This document shows positions 36,747 to 46,384 of a stretch of DNA of 64,000 nt, one piece after another. The DNA is from an uncultured Bartonella sp. GTDB lineage: Bacteria; Pseudomonadota; Alphaproteobacteria; Rhizobiales; Rhizobiaceae. The stretch's first letter is position 1. Each line of letters opens with the position of its first letter. Made by a program: the position numbers and the translations under genes. The notes under the pieces were generated by a model. The model ran no database searches. It saw only the letters and a program-made list of their open reading frames with translations, and was not told where the DNA came from. The stretch covers positions 434,001-498,000 of the forward strand of contig CAMLBF010000001.1 of NCBI GenBank assembly GCA_946478235.1. Direction: 5' to 3'.

Positions 36747-37528
36747 TTAGCGGCTCAAACCTGCATTTGGAAGTAAATGGCCATACGATCATTAAAGATG
36801 TTTCGTTACAGCTCAATGATAATGAGGTTTTAGGCATTATCGGCCCCAATGGTGCTGGTAAAAGCTCTCTACTTTCAATCTTTGCTGGTCTTCTAAAACC
36901 AACAACCGGCACGGTGGAATTTGACGGGACCCCCTTTTCACAAATTAAAAGGCGTCAATTGGCAAAGATCATTGCATATGTCGACCAACAAAGCGACACC
37001 AATGAAAATATCACGGTGTATCATGCGATAGAAATTGGCCGCCTCCCCCATAAAAAACTATTTTCTCTATGGTCGGATCAAGACGAACAAACACTCAAAG
37101 ATGCCCTGCAAAAAGTCAATTTGTCTGGTTTTGAAAACCGATTATGGAACAGCCTGTCGGGTGGTGAAAAACAACGTATCCATATCGCACGAGCGCTTGC
37201 ACAAGAACCGCAAACGCTTATTCTCGACGAGCCGACAAATCACTTAGATATTGGACATCAATTGGAAATTCTTGGTCTTGTCCGTAATCTTGGCCTGACC
37301 ACAATGATCGCCTTGCATGACCTTAACCACGCAGCAATGTTTTGTGATAGAATTGTTGTTCTTAATAAAGGTCAAATTGTCACGATAGGAACACCAAAAG
37401 AAGTGTTGACGAGCCAATTAATTGAAAAAATCTTTCATGCAAAAGCAATGATTAGCGAGTATGATGATGGTATTATATCCATACATTACAGACCGTCATG
37501 TTTCCTTAAAGAGGATAATAAGAAATGA
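36743..37528 (+). CDS. ABC transporter ATP-binding protein (BtuD/FepC-like)
   Basis: ATPase of 261 residues with intact motifs: Walker A GPNGAGKSS (about 33-41), Q-loop YVDQQSD, signature LSGGEKQRIHIARAL (about 138-152), Walker B LILDEPTNHLD (about 159-169), and the switch His in IALHDLNHA. It energises the adjacent permease. GTG start at 36743. The pseudoazurin gene overlaps its end by 4 bases, so all four genes are tightly coupled. Confidence 0.95.
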   Translation: MISGSNLHLEVNGHTIIKDVSLQLNDNEVLGIIGPNGAGKSSLLSIFAGLLKPTTGTVEFDGTPFSQIKRRQLAKIIAYVDQQSDTNENITVYHAIEIGRLPHKKLFSLWSDQDEQTLKDALQKVNLSGFENRLWNSLSGGEKQRIHIARALAQEPQTLILDEPTNHLDIGHQLEILGLVRNLGLTTMIALHDLNHAAMFCDRIVVLNKGQIVTIGTPKEVLTSQLIEKIFHAKAMISEYDDGIISIHYRPSCFLKEDNKK

Positions 37529-37959
37529 AAAAATTTTTAGCTTTATTATTTATGATTTCATTTATTCCGTTAGCACATGCTGAAACTTATGAAGTAAAAA
37601 TGCTCAACAGAGGAACTTCTGGAAGTATGGTCTTTGAACCTGATTTTCTAGCTATAAAACCAGGTGATAGTGTTAAGTTTATTGCCACACAGAAAAGCCA
37701 TAATGCTGCAAGTATTAATGATATGATTCCGGAAGGTGCAATGCCTTTCAAAGGTAAAATCGATGAAGAATTGGAAGTAAAATTCGATAAGACTGGTTAT
37801 TACGGCATTAAATGCATTCCCCATTATGCAATGGGCATGATCATGCTGGTAAAAGTTGGCGATACTTCTTTGCCACAGGCCTATAGAGACCACAAACAAC
37901 CGGGTGTCGCCAAAAAACGCTTTGATGCCATTTATGATCGGATTGATAAACAACAATAA
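37525..37959 (+). CDS. Pseudoazurin (type I blue copper protein)
   Basis: Periplasmic cupredoxin of 144 residues. The signal peptide ends at residue 19 (PLAHA/ETYEV). All four copper ligands sit at the spacing known for pseudoazurin: His59, Cys97, His100 and Met105 (YGIKCIPHYAMGM). These proteins carry one electron between periplasmic partners, often to denitrification reductases. The ATG overlaps the ABC ATPase stop, placing it in the riboswitch-controlled operon. No nitrite reductase gene is in this window, so the partner is unknown; a link to cobalt or cobalamin is not established. Confidence 0.92.
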   Translation: MKKFLALLFMISFIPLAHAETYEVKMLNRGTSGSMVFEPDFLAIKPGDSVKFIATQKSHNAASINDMIPEGAMPFKGKIDEELEVKFDKTGYYGIKCIPHYAMGMIMLVKVGDTSLPQAYRDHKQPGVAKKRFDAIYDRIDKQQ

Positions 37960-38085
37960 GCTTTATTGGCACCACTCAACAAGAAATTGATCAGAGACTT
38001 CTTGCACTTTCAATGCGCATGCGACATACCTTTTAATAGAAGGTAATAGACCTAAAAACATTTGCCTATTGCTAGTATTATTTGA

Positions 38086-39300
<1,215 letters not shown>

Positions 39301-39324
39301 GTTGCAGTCCAAATACAAATCAAT

Positions 39325-39350
39325 AAAACCGCCTTCATGGCGGTTTTTTT
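39325..39350 (+). terminator. Terminator of aatA
   Basis: Stem AAAACCGCC/GGCGGTTTT with TTCAT loop and T-run. Confidence 0.95.
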
Positions 39351-39689
39351 ATTTAGCTTTAAAAATAATAACAAATGAAGTTTTTTTGACTCATCACACA
39401 AAGAATAATAAATTCAATAATCAATAGATTTATCGTTTGTTATTTTGAATAAAATAATTTTAAATACAAAAATTATAAAATAAGAAATAAAACATTTTTC
39501 ACATATTTTTATTTTTTCATTTCAAGAACAATCGGACAATTAACTATCCGTCTGGCAATTTATCAAAAATACAATTGAGAGATAAATAATCTGTTCTTTC
39601 AATTCTTAAAATAGCGACAGTAAAATTTTGCTAATGACTTGACCATCATGGCAATGCCATCGGCAGATTTATACAAGCAAAAATTAACA

Positions 39690-39825
39690 AAAAAAAAAGC
39701 CGGACAAATGTCCGGCCAAAGTTTGAAGGTATTCAGAGACTAAAGTCAATCTGATAAAACCTCCAGAGGGGAACACTCAAGAAACGCAATGGGAGGAGAC
39801 GTCCTCTTGAGATGAATTGGTTATG
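39690..39825 (-). ncRNA. abcR: AbcR-type (alpha-r15) small regulatory RNA
   Basis: Read on the minus strand: a first hairpin closed by CTCAAGA/TCTTGAG (39776-39811) exposes CTCCTCCC in its loop, the anti-Shine-Dalgarno element of AbcR-type RNAs. A second pyrimidine-rich TTCCCCTCTGG segment follows, then a terminator hairpin GCCGGAC/GTCCGGC (39699-39716) and a run of Ts. The location beside a LysR gene of the lsrB/vtlR type is the one known for AbcR in rhizobia and Brucella. Such RNAs repress ABC-transporter mRNAs with Hfq. The 5' end is estimated. Confidence 0.8.
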
Positions 39826-39870
39826 CATCTTTTTTAGGCATTAAGCAATCAAATTTTAAGCAAGCCAGCC

Positions 39871-39885
39871 ATGCACAATATGCAT
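39871..39885 (-). promoter_or_regulatory. T-N11-A dyad upstream of abcR, candidate LsrB/VtlR site
   Basis: Perfect ATGCA-N5-TGCAT inverted repeat containing the LysR-type T-N11-A core, about 50 bases upstream of the estimated small RNA start. VtlR/LsrB is known to activate abcR in related bacteria; this being its site is inference. Confidence 0.5.
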
Positions 39886-40237
39886 AGCTCATAATAAAAA
39901 ATTTTAGAAAGCTTCTTAAAATTTAAATTTTATTATTCAATAACAAATACTTATTAAAAGTATTTTTAATGAGCTATGACTTAGAAGCATAGAAGTCCAA
40001 GCACAAATTTTCTGCATAACACTTTCGAACAAAAATTAGACACATAGATTGTATCAAAATGAAACATATAGCCCTAAAAGTACCAATTTACCCCATGGGA
40101 TATGCGGTATCATAGCCATATCGAGTCGCTTAACCGTGATGAACACCGCTCCAAAGCTTAAAACCCGATTGGACTTTGGAATTTCGACATGGATAATTGT
40201 CTAAAATGGGTGATTTTAGATATGTGATGCAAAAGGT

Positions 40238-41152
40238 TCAATATGACCAGTTTCTTGCTTTTGCAAAAATGTAATCACGAAAAGCGTGTAATTTTGCCGA
40301 ATTTTTCAAAGCATCAGGATAACAGAAAAACGTATCAAATGATGGAATCTCAGTAACATCAGGAAATAGCTTGATAAGATTATCGCTCTCACTCACGATA
40401 TAATCCGGCAAAACAGCAATACCGAGATTATTAAGCGTCGCTTTCTTGATTGAGAGAACATTGTTTATCTGCAAAGTAGGAACACGAACAGACCCATCGT
40501 TTCGACCTGCTGATTCCAACCAATTCAATCCCGACAAATAACTTGGAACCGGCTCACCAAATGAAATAATACGGTGGTCATCCAAATCCTCCAGCTCGGT
40601 AGGCTTGCCGTAATTGGCAATGTAACTTGCCGAGGCATAAACGTGCATATGCACTGTAAAGAGCCGACGTTGAATCAAATCAGGTTGCTGCGGTTGGCGT
40701 AACCGCAATGCGCAATCGGCATGGCGCATTGTTAAGTCAAGTTCCTCATCATCAAGTAATAGCTGAATTTGAATATCAGGATAGAGGTTGAGAAATTCTG
40801 GCATTCTAGCGGCAAGCCACCCCGACCCCATGCCGAAAGTTGTTGTAACACAAAGATGGCCGGTAGGTTTTTCACGGCTTTCACTTAACTTGGAACGAAC
40901 ATTTTCAAGTTTCATCAGCACATCATGCGCTGTACGAAACAGAATCTCTCCCTGCTCCGTCATGATAAGTCCACGCGCATGGCGTTGAAATAAAGGGACC
41001 CCGACATCCTGTTCAAGCGCGGAAACCTGTCGCGAAATAGCCGATTGGGACATATGCAACGTTTGCGCTGCATGGGTAAAAGACCCTGCTTCTGCCGCTG
41101 CATGGAAAATTCTTAATTTATCCCAATCCAAAGGCGCAGCCACGTCTCTCAC
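40238..41152 (-). CDS. lsrB: LysR-type regulator, LsrB/VtlR type
   Basis: Transcription factor of 304 residues. The N-terminal winged helix-turn-helix is LRIFHAAAEAGSFTHAAQTLHMSQSAISRQ-like (about 12-41) and the effector domain follows. Its start MRDVAAPLDWDKLRIFH and the location between trxB and the abcR RNA point to the LsrB/VtlR branch, which controls abcR, redox and envelope functions in rhizobia, Agrobacterium and Brucella. It is transcribed in the same direction as trxB, with a 124-bp gap. The orthology is inferred from context. Confidence 0.85.
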   Translation of the reverse strand: MRDVAAPLDWDKLRIFHAAAEAGSFTHAAQTLHMSQSAISRQVSALEQDVGVPLFQRHARGLIMTEQGEILFRTAHDVLMKLENVRSKLSESREKPTGHLCVTTTFGMGSGWLAARMPEFLNLYPDIQIQLLLDDEELDLTMRHADCALRLRQPQQPDLIQRRLFTVHMHVYASASYIANYGKPTELEDLDDHRIISFGEPVPSYLSGLNWLESAGRNDGSVRVPTLQINNVLSIKKATLNNLGIAVLPDYIVSESDNLIKLFPDVTEIPSFDTFFCYPDALKNSAKLHAFRDYIFAKARNWSY

Positions 41153-41276
41153 TCCCTTTTATTCACCACTTGCTATTATGTGGAATGATACTTTTGGCAA
41201 CACACCACAGAAAAATCAAATCAGAGCCATTTCAAACAATTCAACTCTGATAATATATCATACACCCGAAACGGGT

Positions 41277-42239
41277 TTATTTTTGCAACGTTCCCAAATC
41301 GAGAAACCGCTCAACTTCCAGTGCTGCCATGCAGCCCCGACCGGCAGCTGTTACGGCCTGACGAAATGTATCATCAGCGACGTCACCTGCAGCAAAAACA
41401 CCTTCAATACTTGTTGCCGTCGAATCGGGTGCAGTCCATAAATAGCCACCCGGCTTTTGCCGCAACTGCCCATTGAAAAGATCTACCGCCGGAGCATGGC
41501 CAATCGCAATGAAAATTCCTTGTGCTTCCAATAACATTTCATTACCGGAATTTACATCTTTCAGACGCGCGCCTGTCACTGTAGCACCCATAGGTGGCTT
41601 AGCTGGATTACCAACTATTTCTTCAACCACATGGTTCCAGATTACCTTTACATTTTCTCGCGCCAGCAAACGTTCCTGCATAATTTTTTCAGCGCGAAAC
41701 GCATCGCGTCTATGAACAACCGTTACCGATCTTGCCAAATGTGAAAGATAAAGTGCTTCCTCTACAGCTGTATTACCACCACCCACAACAATCACGTCTT
41801 TTCCGCGATAGAAAAAGCCATCACATGTCGCGCAGGCAGAAACACCACCACCCATGAATGTTTGTTCACTTTCAAGCCCAAGCCATCGCGCCTGCGCACC
41901 GGTTGCTATAATCAAAGCATCACACGTATATACAGCGCCTGAATCCCCATAAAGTGTAAAAGGCCGCTTAGATAGATCGGCACGTGTAATAATGTCATAT
42001 ACAAATTCCGTGCCCATTTTTTCAGCTTGTTTTGCCATCTGGTCAACCAACCATGGTCCTTGAACAGGATCAATAAAACCGGGATAATTTTCTACCTCGT
42101 CGGTGATGGTCAACTGCCCCCCTTGTTGCAAGCCTGTTACAAGTACCGGCTTTAACATAGCGCGCGATGCATAAATTGCAGCCGTATAGCCTGCCGGCCC
42201 TGAACCAACAATAAGAACGGATGTATGGCGTTCAGACAT
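41277..42239 (-). CDS. trxB: Thioredoxin-disulfide reductase
   Basis: FAD enzyme of 320 residues that reduces thioredoxin with NADPH. FAD-binding GSGPAGYTAAIYASRA is at about 12-27, the redox-active CATCDG is near 140-145, the NADPH-binding GGGNTAVEEALYLS near 159-172, and the C-terminal FAD motif is GVFAAGDVADDTFRQAVTAAG. Length and motifs are normal for low-molecular-weight TrxB. Upstream of lsrB. Confidence 0.97.
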   Translation of the reverse strand: MSERHTSVLIVGSGPAGYTAAIYASRAMLKPVLVTGLQQGGQLTITDEVENYPGFIDPVQGPWLVDQMAKQAEKMGTEFVYDIITRADLSKRPFTLYGDSGAVYTCDALIIATGAQARWLGLESEQTFMGGGVSACATCDGFFYRGKDVIVVGGGNTAVEEALYLSHLARSVTVVHRRDAFRAEKIMQERLLARENVKVIWNHVVEEIVGNPAKPPMGATVTGARLKDVNSGNEMLLEAQGIFIAIGHAPAVDLFNGQLRQKPGGYLWTAPDSTATSIEGVFAAGDVADDTFRQAVTAAGRGCMAALEVERFLDLGTLQK

Positions 42240-42526
42240 AAGAGGAATCCTCTTTCCTATAATAGATAAATGGTCGGAAAATGTTATACATTTTATATTG
42301 TTTAATCGAGCTTATTGTGTTGGCTATGCTTTTTCAAGGCAATACGCAATACTGTTTACATTTATCTCGCAAGTAAGGGGTGGGATTATAAAGTTAAAGA
42401 TTGTAAGGTGAAAAAAAGGTCATATAAGATAAAAAGAATTGGTCTTTAAATAAGCTATTATTGTTCGGTTAGAGGTTCGCCATTTTTCGTTTTGTTTGCA
42501 ATGTCTGTGCCCGTTTTGCGCTGATA

Positions 42527-43927
42527 ATGGGTATTACCATGTTGTTGCCGGCTTTAGCTGATTTGCGCACCGGAAACAGCGATTGGGTTGTCTTTATCCG
42601 TTCTGCCGCAACAACAATCATGCTTGCAACGCTGACATTACTTTCAACGCGCGGCGCTGTGTGTCGGTTTTCCGCGCGTTTGGGTTTTTTACTGACCTTC
42701 TGTCTGTGGTTTACTGGTTGTTTTCTCGGGGCATTACCGCTTTATTTTTCCCATTTGCCCATTTCATTGGCTTCTGCTGTATTTGAAGCCGTCTCGGGGA
42801 TCACAACAACAGGTGCCACTGTTCTAACAGGGCTTGATTCTCTTCCGCGCGGCATATTGCTGTGGCGCTCGTTACTCTGCTGGATTGGCGGCATCGGGTT
42901 TATCGCTTTAGCACTGTTATTATTGCCATCATTGCGCGTCGGTGGTGTCCGACTATTCAATATGGAATCGTCTGATCGGTCGGAAAAAGTTCTTCCGCGT
43001 GTCAATCAGATCGCCAATGGTATTATTATCGCCTATCTCGGCCTAACGCTTCTTTGTATGTTGTCTTATTTTGCAGTTGGCATGACAATGTTTGATGCAG
43101 TCAACCATGCCATGACAACAGTTGCCACTGCTGGTTTTTCAACCCATGATGCGTCGCTCGGCTACTTTTCGCAAACACCATCCGTTTTAATTATTGCAAC
43201 AATATTTATGTTATTGTCGGCACTTCCCTTTATTTTATATGTAAAATTAGTTTTGCCTGAACGTTCCAAACGCTTGGCTGATCCACAGGTTGTTGTTTTT
43301 CTTGCAATCATTCTCATAGCAAGCTTTTCATTGGCTGCTTGGTTACGCTTCCATTATGGTTTCAGCTTTCACCGCGCCTTTCTTGATGCCATTTTTCATT
43401 TTGTCTCGGTTATAACCACAACAGGTTATGTGGCAGAAGATTATCTTCTTTGGGGCCCCTTTGCATTGGGCGTGTTTTTTCTGGCATCTTTTATCGGTGG
43501 GTGTGCTGGTTCAACCTCCGGCGGTATAAAAATAAACCGACTCATAATTTTATGGCGATTAACCAAAGTCAGTCTTACCCGCCTTTTATCCCCCAATACG
43601 GTTATGAAAGTACGTTATGGCGGTTCTGATGTTTCAGGTGATATAGCACAAACTGTGCTGTTATTTTTGTGTCTCTATATGACAACTTTGGTCATTGGTG
43701 CCATGTTGCTGGTCATTACCGGATTGGATTTTGTATCGGCTTTTACAGGCGCACTTACCGCATTATCCAATGTTGGCCCAGGTTTTGGCGATACTATTGG
43801 TCCTGTTGGTAATTTTTCTACTGTTGGTGATTGGGCCTTGTGGATCTTAAGTTTTCTGATGCTCGCCGGTCGCTTGGAAATTGTGACCGTTATTATTCTT
43901 TTTACACCGGCTTTCTGGAGAAAATAG
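42527..43927 (+). CDS. TrkH-family potassium uptake protein
   Basis: Membrane protein of 466 residues with four pore-loop repeats: SGITTTGATVLTGL (about 90-103), TTVATAGFSTHD, SVITTTGYVAED and ALSNVGPGFGDT. Each loop supplies the filter Gly. It probably needs a TrkA-type cytosolic partner, not in this window. The first ATG has no ribosome site; the frame stays open upstream to 42473 and reads RFAIFRFVCNVCARFALI, continuing the hydrophobic first helix. With AGAGG at 42471-42475, an ATT start at 42482 is possible. The likely N-terminus is therefore uncertain by about 15 residues. Confidence 0.9.
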   Translation: MGITMLLPALADLRTGNSDWVVFIRSAATTIMLATLTLLSTRGAVCRFSARLGFLLTFCLWFTGCFLGALPLYFSHLPISLASAVFEAVSGITTTGATVLTGLDSLPRGILLWRSLLCWIGGIGFIALALLLLPSLRVGGVRLFNMESSDRSEKVLPRVNQIANGIIIAYLGLTLLCMLSYFAVGMTMFDAVNHAMTTVATAGFSTHDASLGYFSQTPSVLIIATIFMLLSALPFILYVKLVLPERSKRLADPQVVVFLAIILIASFSLAAWLRFHYGFSFHRAFLDAIFHFVSVITTTGYVAEDYLLWGPFALGVFFLASFIGGCAGSTSGGIKINRLIILWRLTKVSLTRLLSPNTVMKVRYGGSDVSGDIAQTVLLFLCLYMTTLVIGAMLLVITGLDFVSAFTGALTALSNVGPGFGDTIGPVGNFSTVGDWALWILSFLMLAGRLEIVTVIILFTPAFWRK

Positions 43928-44000
43928 TTTTAATGCGTGACGTTTTTATTTTCCGGTGATAGATCAGGACATCAACTGAACGAATACAAAGCAAAGTCTC

Positions 44001-44471
44001 ATGCAAATCAAAGCCGACCTTGATTCAATCGACTGGAAAATCCTCAAAGAATTGCAAATCGATGGACGTATTACCAATGTTGAACTTGCTTCAAAGGTTG
44101 GTATATCGGCACCACCCTGTTTACGGCGCGTGAGGAGACTAGAGCAAGAAGGTATTATAAAAGGCTATCAAGCTATCCTGAATGGTGCAACAATTGGTCA
44201 GGATCTGGTGGCCTTTTGTTTTGTTGGCCTGCATCGGCAGTCCGAGGCAGATCTGCGCGGCTTTGCAGCCATGGCCTATCAATGGCCTCTTGTTAGAAAA
44301 GCTTGGATGGTTTCCGGCGAATCAGATTTTCTTTTGCATTGTGTTGCACCGGATTTAAAAAGTTTTCAGAGTTTTGTTATCGAACAACTGACCGCTGCTT
44401 CCAATGTTGGATCAGTCAGGACAGCCTTAACAATCCGTCTCATCAAAGACGAACCGCCATTCATTTTGTAA
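44001..44471 (+). CDS. lrp: Lrp/AsnC-family transcriptional regulator
   Basis: Regulator of 156 residues. The N-terminal helix-turn-helix is in LDSIDWKILKELQIDGRITNVELASKVGISAPPCLRRVRRLE (about 6-47, shown as typical blocks ILKELQIDGR and GISAPPCLRR), followed by the RAM effector domain. The ISAPPCLRR recognition helix is that of the Lrp branch responding to leucine or other amino acids. It lies downstream of trkH, as in related genomes where trxB, lrp and lpsB are neighbours. Confidence 0.92.
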   Translation: MQIKADLDSIDWKILKELQIDGRITNVELASKVGISAPPCLRRVRRLEQEGIIKGYQAILNGATIGQDLVAFCFVGLHRQSEADLRGFAAMAYQWPLVRKAWMVSGESDFLLHCVAPDLKSFQSFVIEQLTAASNVGSVRTALTIRLIKDEPPFIL

Positions 44472-44530
44472 ATTCTTGCTATAAGATCGTTGCAACTCTC
44501 AACGTTTCTCAATGCTTTAATTGGGCGTGT

Positions 44531-45604
44531 TTATTTTTGAGCATCGGCAAACAGTGCTTCATAAACCTCACCAATAGCACTTGCTTCTTTATCTAATGGA
44601 AAATTTGCCCGTACATGTTGCAAAGCTTTTTCTCCAGCTGCCATTGTCATGGCCGGATCAGCCAAATAAGGTTCAATAGCAGCCGTTAATTGAGCGCCAT
44701 CACTCGCTGGAACTACTGTGCCTGTTCCTTCGCTTACAAGCTCACGATAGGCGCCGGCATCACTGGCAACCACCGCCGTTTTAGATGCCATTGCTTCCAG
44801 AGGTGTTAAACCAAAACCTTCATTGCGCGACGGTGCAACATAAAGAGTGATCCGACGATACCAAACGCGTATATCATCTACCTCACCCAGAATAAGGATC
44901 CTGTCTTTAAGTCCCGCTTTATCAATTTTTTGTCGCAGTTTCTGCTCGAATTCCTGATGTTCAGCAGTGGTTCGCCCTGTTATAATTGCCGTCCAATCAG
45001 GATAATTCGGCAAAAGAGAAATCATTGCATCAACAAACAAGTCAGTGCCTTTTTGATGCCGGACACGACCAAAGCAGCCAACTGCAAATTTGCCGGGAAG
45101 TTTGGTAGCGGTATATGTATCGTCAGCAACAGCAGGCGGCGTAAACCGTTCTAAATCAATACCATGCATAATGACTTGATAAGGAACTTCCAAAAAAGCT
45201 CCGGAACGGGCACTGGTTGCAATGACCTTATCCATGTGTCTGATAAGCCATTTTGTGAATGGCTTATGATGGCGCTGGGCAGCCGATGTAAAAATAAGCC
45301 GTATTTTCATACGCAAAATATCACGCATAAAAATGCCAGCAATCATTTCCACATTACGCCGAGCATGCCAAATTCTAAATGGCCGATTTTCAGGTTTTTT
45401 CCAAAGGCCAAACAAGCTACCAAATCCGATAGATGGCAGTGTATCGGGCAAACCCGGACCTAAAGTAGATATGCGTAAACCTTTTTTTCGTTGTAGAGGA
45501 ATAAGCTGCACAATAGTAGAAGTAACACCCGATAGGCGTTTCTTAAAGTTTGGTGCAATGATTTCTGTATCCTCTAAGGGCACACGCATAGCTAAACCAA
45601 TCAA
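44531..45604 (-). CDS. lpsB: Lipopolysaccharide core glycosyltransferase, GT4 family
   Basis: GT-B fold glycosyltransferase of 357 residues. C-terminal donor-binding region: [20 protein letters not shown] (about 172-191) and the EX7E motif in [23 protein letters not shown] (about 258-280). The N-terminus [15 protein letters not shown] is typical of the rhizobial LpsB mannosyltransferase that builds the LPS core, and the gene lies next to greA as in Sinorhizobium. The start may be TTG at 45604, overlapping the greA stop, or ATG at 45589. Substrate is inferred from context. Confidence 0.85.
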   Translation of the reverse strand: MIGLAMRVPLEDTEIIAPNFKKRLSGVTSTIVQLIPLQRKKGLRISTLGPGLPDTLPSIGFGSLFGLWKKPENRPFRIWHARRNVEMIAGIFMRDILRMKIRLIFTSAAQRHHKPFTKWLIRHMDKVIATSARSGAFLEVPYQVIMHGIDLERFTPPAVADDTYTATKLPGKFAVGCFGRVRHQKGTDLFVDAMISLLPNYPDWTAIITGRTTAEHQEFEQKLRQKIDKAGLKDRILILGEVDDIRVWYRRITLYVAPSRNEGFGLTPLEAMASKTAVVASDAGAYRELVSEGTGTVVPASDGAQLTAAIEPYLADPAMTMAAGEKALQHVRANFPLDKEASAIGEVYEALFADAQK

Positions 45605-46074
45605 ATAAATTCTATTGCAATAATCTCGTAACCACGGGCTCCTCCGGGTGCATTCACCTCGATAGAGTCACCTTTCTGTTTACCGATCAAGGCACGTGCA
45701 ATAGGTGAAGAAATAGATATTTTGCCTTTTTTGACATCTGCTTCCTGATCACCAACGATCTGATAGGTTTTTTCTTCTTCGGTATCTTCATCAATCAACT
45801 TGACGGTAGCACCGAACTTTACCTTGTCACCCGACATTTTTGTTACATCAATGACTTCTGCACGTGTTACATAGTCCTCAAGTTCATTGATACGGCCTTC
45901 ATTGTGACTTTGTGCTTCCTTTGCAGCATGGTATTCTGCATTTTCAGAAAGATCCCCATGTGCCCGTGCTTCTGCAATCGCCTCAATGATACGTGGACGT
46001 TCGTCTTGTTGACGCCAACGAAGCTCTTCCTTGAGCTGTGCGTAACCTGCCGTCGTCATCGGATATTTTTCCAT
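45601..46074 (-). CDS. greA: Transcription elongation factor GreA
   Basis: Protein of 157 residues that rescues backtracked RNA polymerase. The N-terminal coiled coil carries the acidic tip [12 protein letters not shown] (about 43-54); the C-terminal FKBP-like domain ends GYEIIAIEF. Start [14 protein letters not shown] at 46074 is chosen on family match and the AAAGGA site; an upstream in-frame start at 46167 adds an unlikely extension. Stop overlaps the lpsB start, so both are co-transcribed. Confidence 0.96.
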   Translation of the reverse strand: MEKYPMTTAGYAQLKEELRWRQQDERPRIIEAIAEARAHGDLSENAEYHAAKEAQSHNEGRINELEDYVTRAEVIDVTKMSGDKVKFGATVKLIDEDTEEEKTYQIVGDQEADVKKGKISISSPIARALIGKQKGDSIEVNAPGGARGYEIIAIEFI

Positions 46075-46384
46075 TGTCGTATCCTTTCCTTCCGTGCTGC
46101 ATTTTTTAGAAGCATAAAAATAAACGGCCTCTAGGACTGCTCCCAGAACCCGTCTTATACGTAGCATATATTATATTAGCAAAATTTTTCACTCAAAATT
46201 TTATTTTCCCGATATCCACATGCGAATTAATAACAATGTGAAATTAATAACAAGGTCAGATAACAGAATATCTCCGAATGATACAAAGTTTAATGATAAT
46301 AACACATGGAACACTTTTGTTTTATGTGACTTTTGTTTAATAAAACTCTATAGTTTCTATAGAAATGTTTATCTTGAGGAAACA

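Larger units (their letters stand above)
39351..40237. other. aatA-lsrB intergenic region
   Basis: 890 bp with no protein gene, very AT-rich. It contains an AbcR-type small RNA on the minus strand (39690-39825) and a T-N11-A dyad upstream of it. The rest (39351-39689 and 39890-40237) shows nothing recognised; only one AbcR copy is visible, although several rhizobia carry two. Confidence 0.6.
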
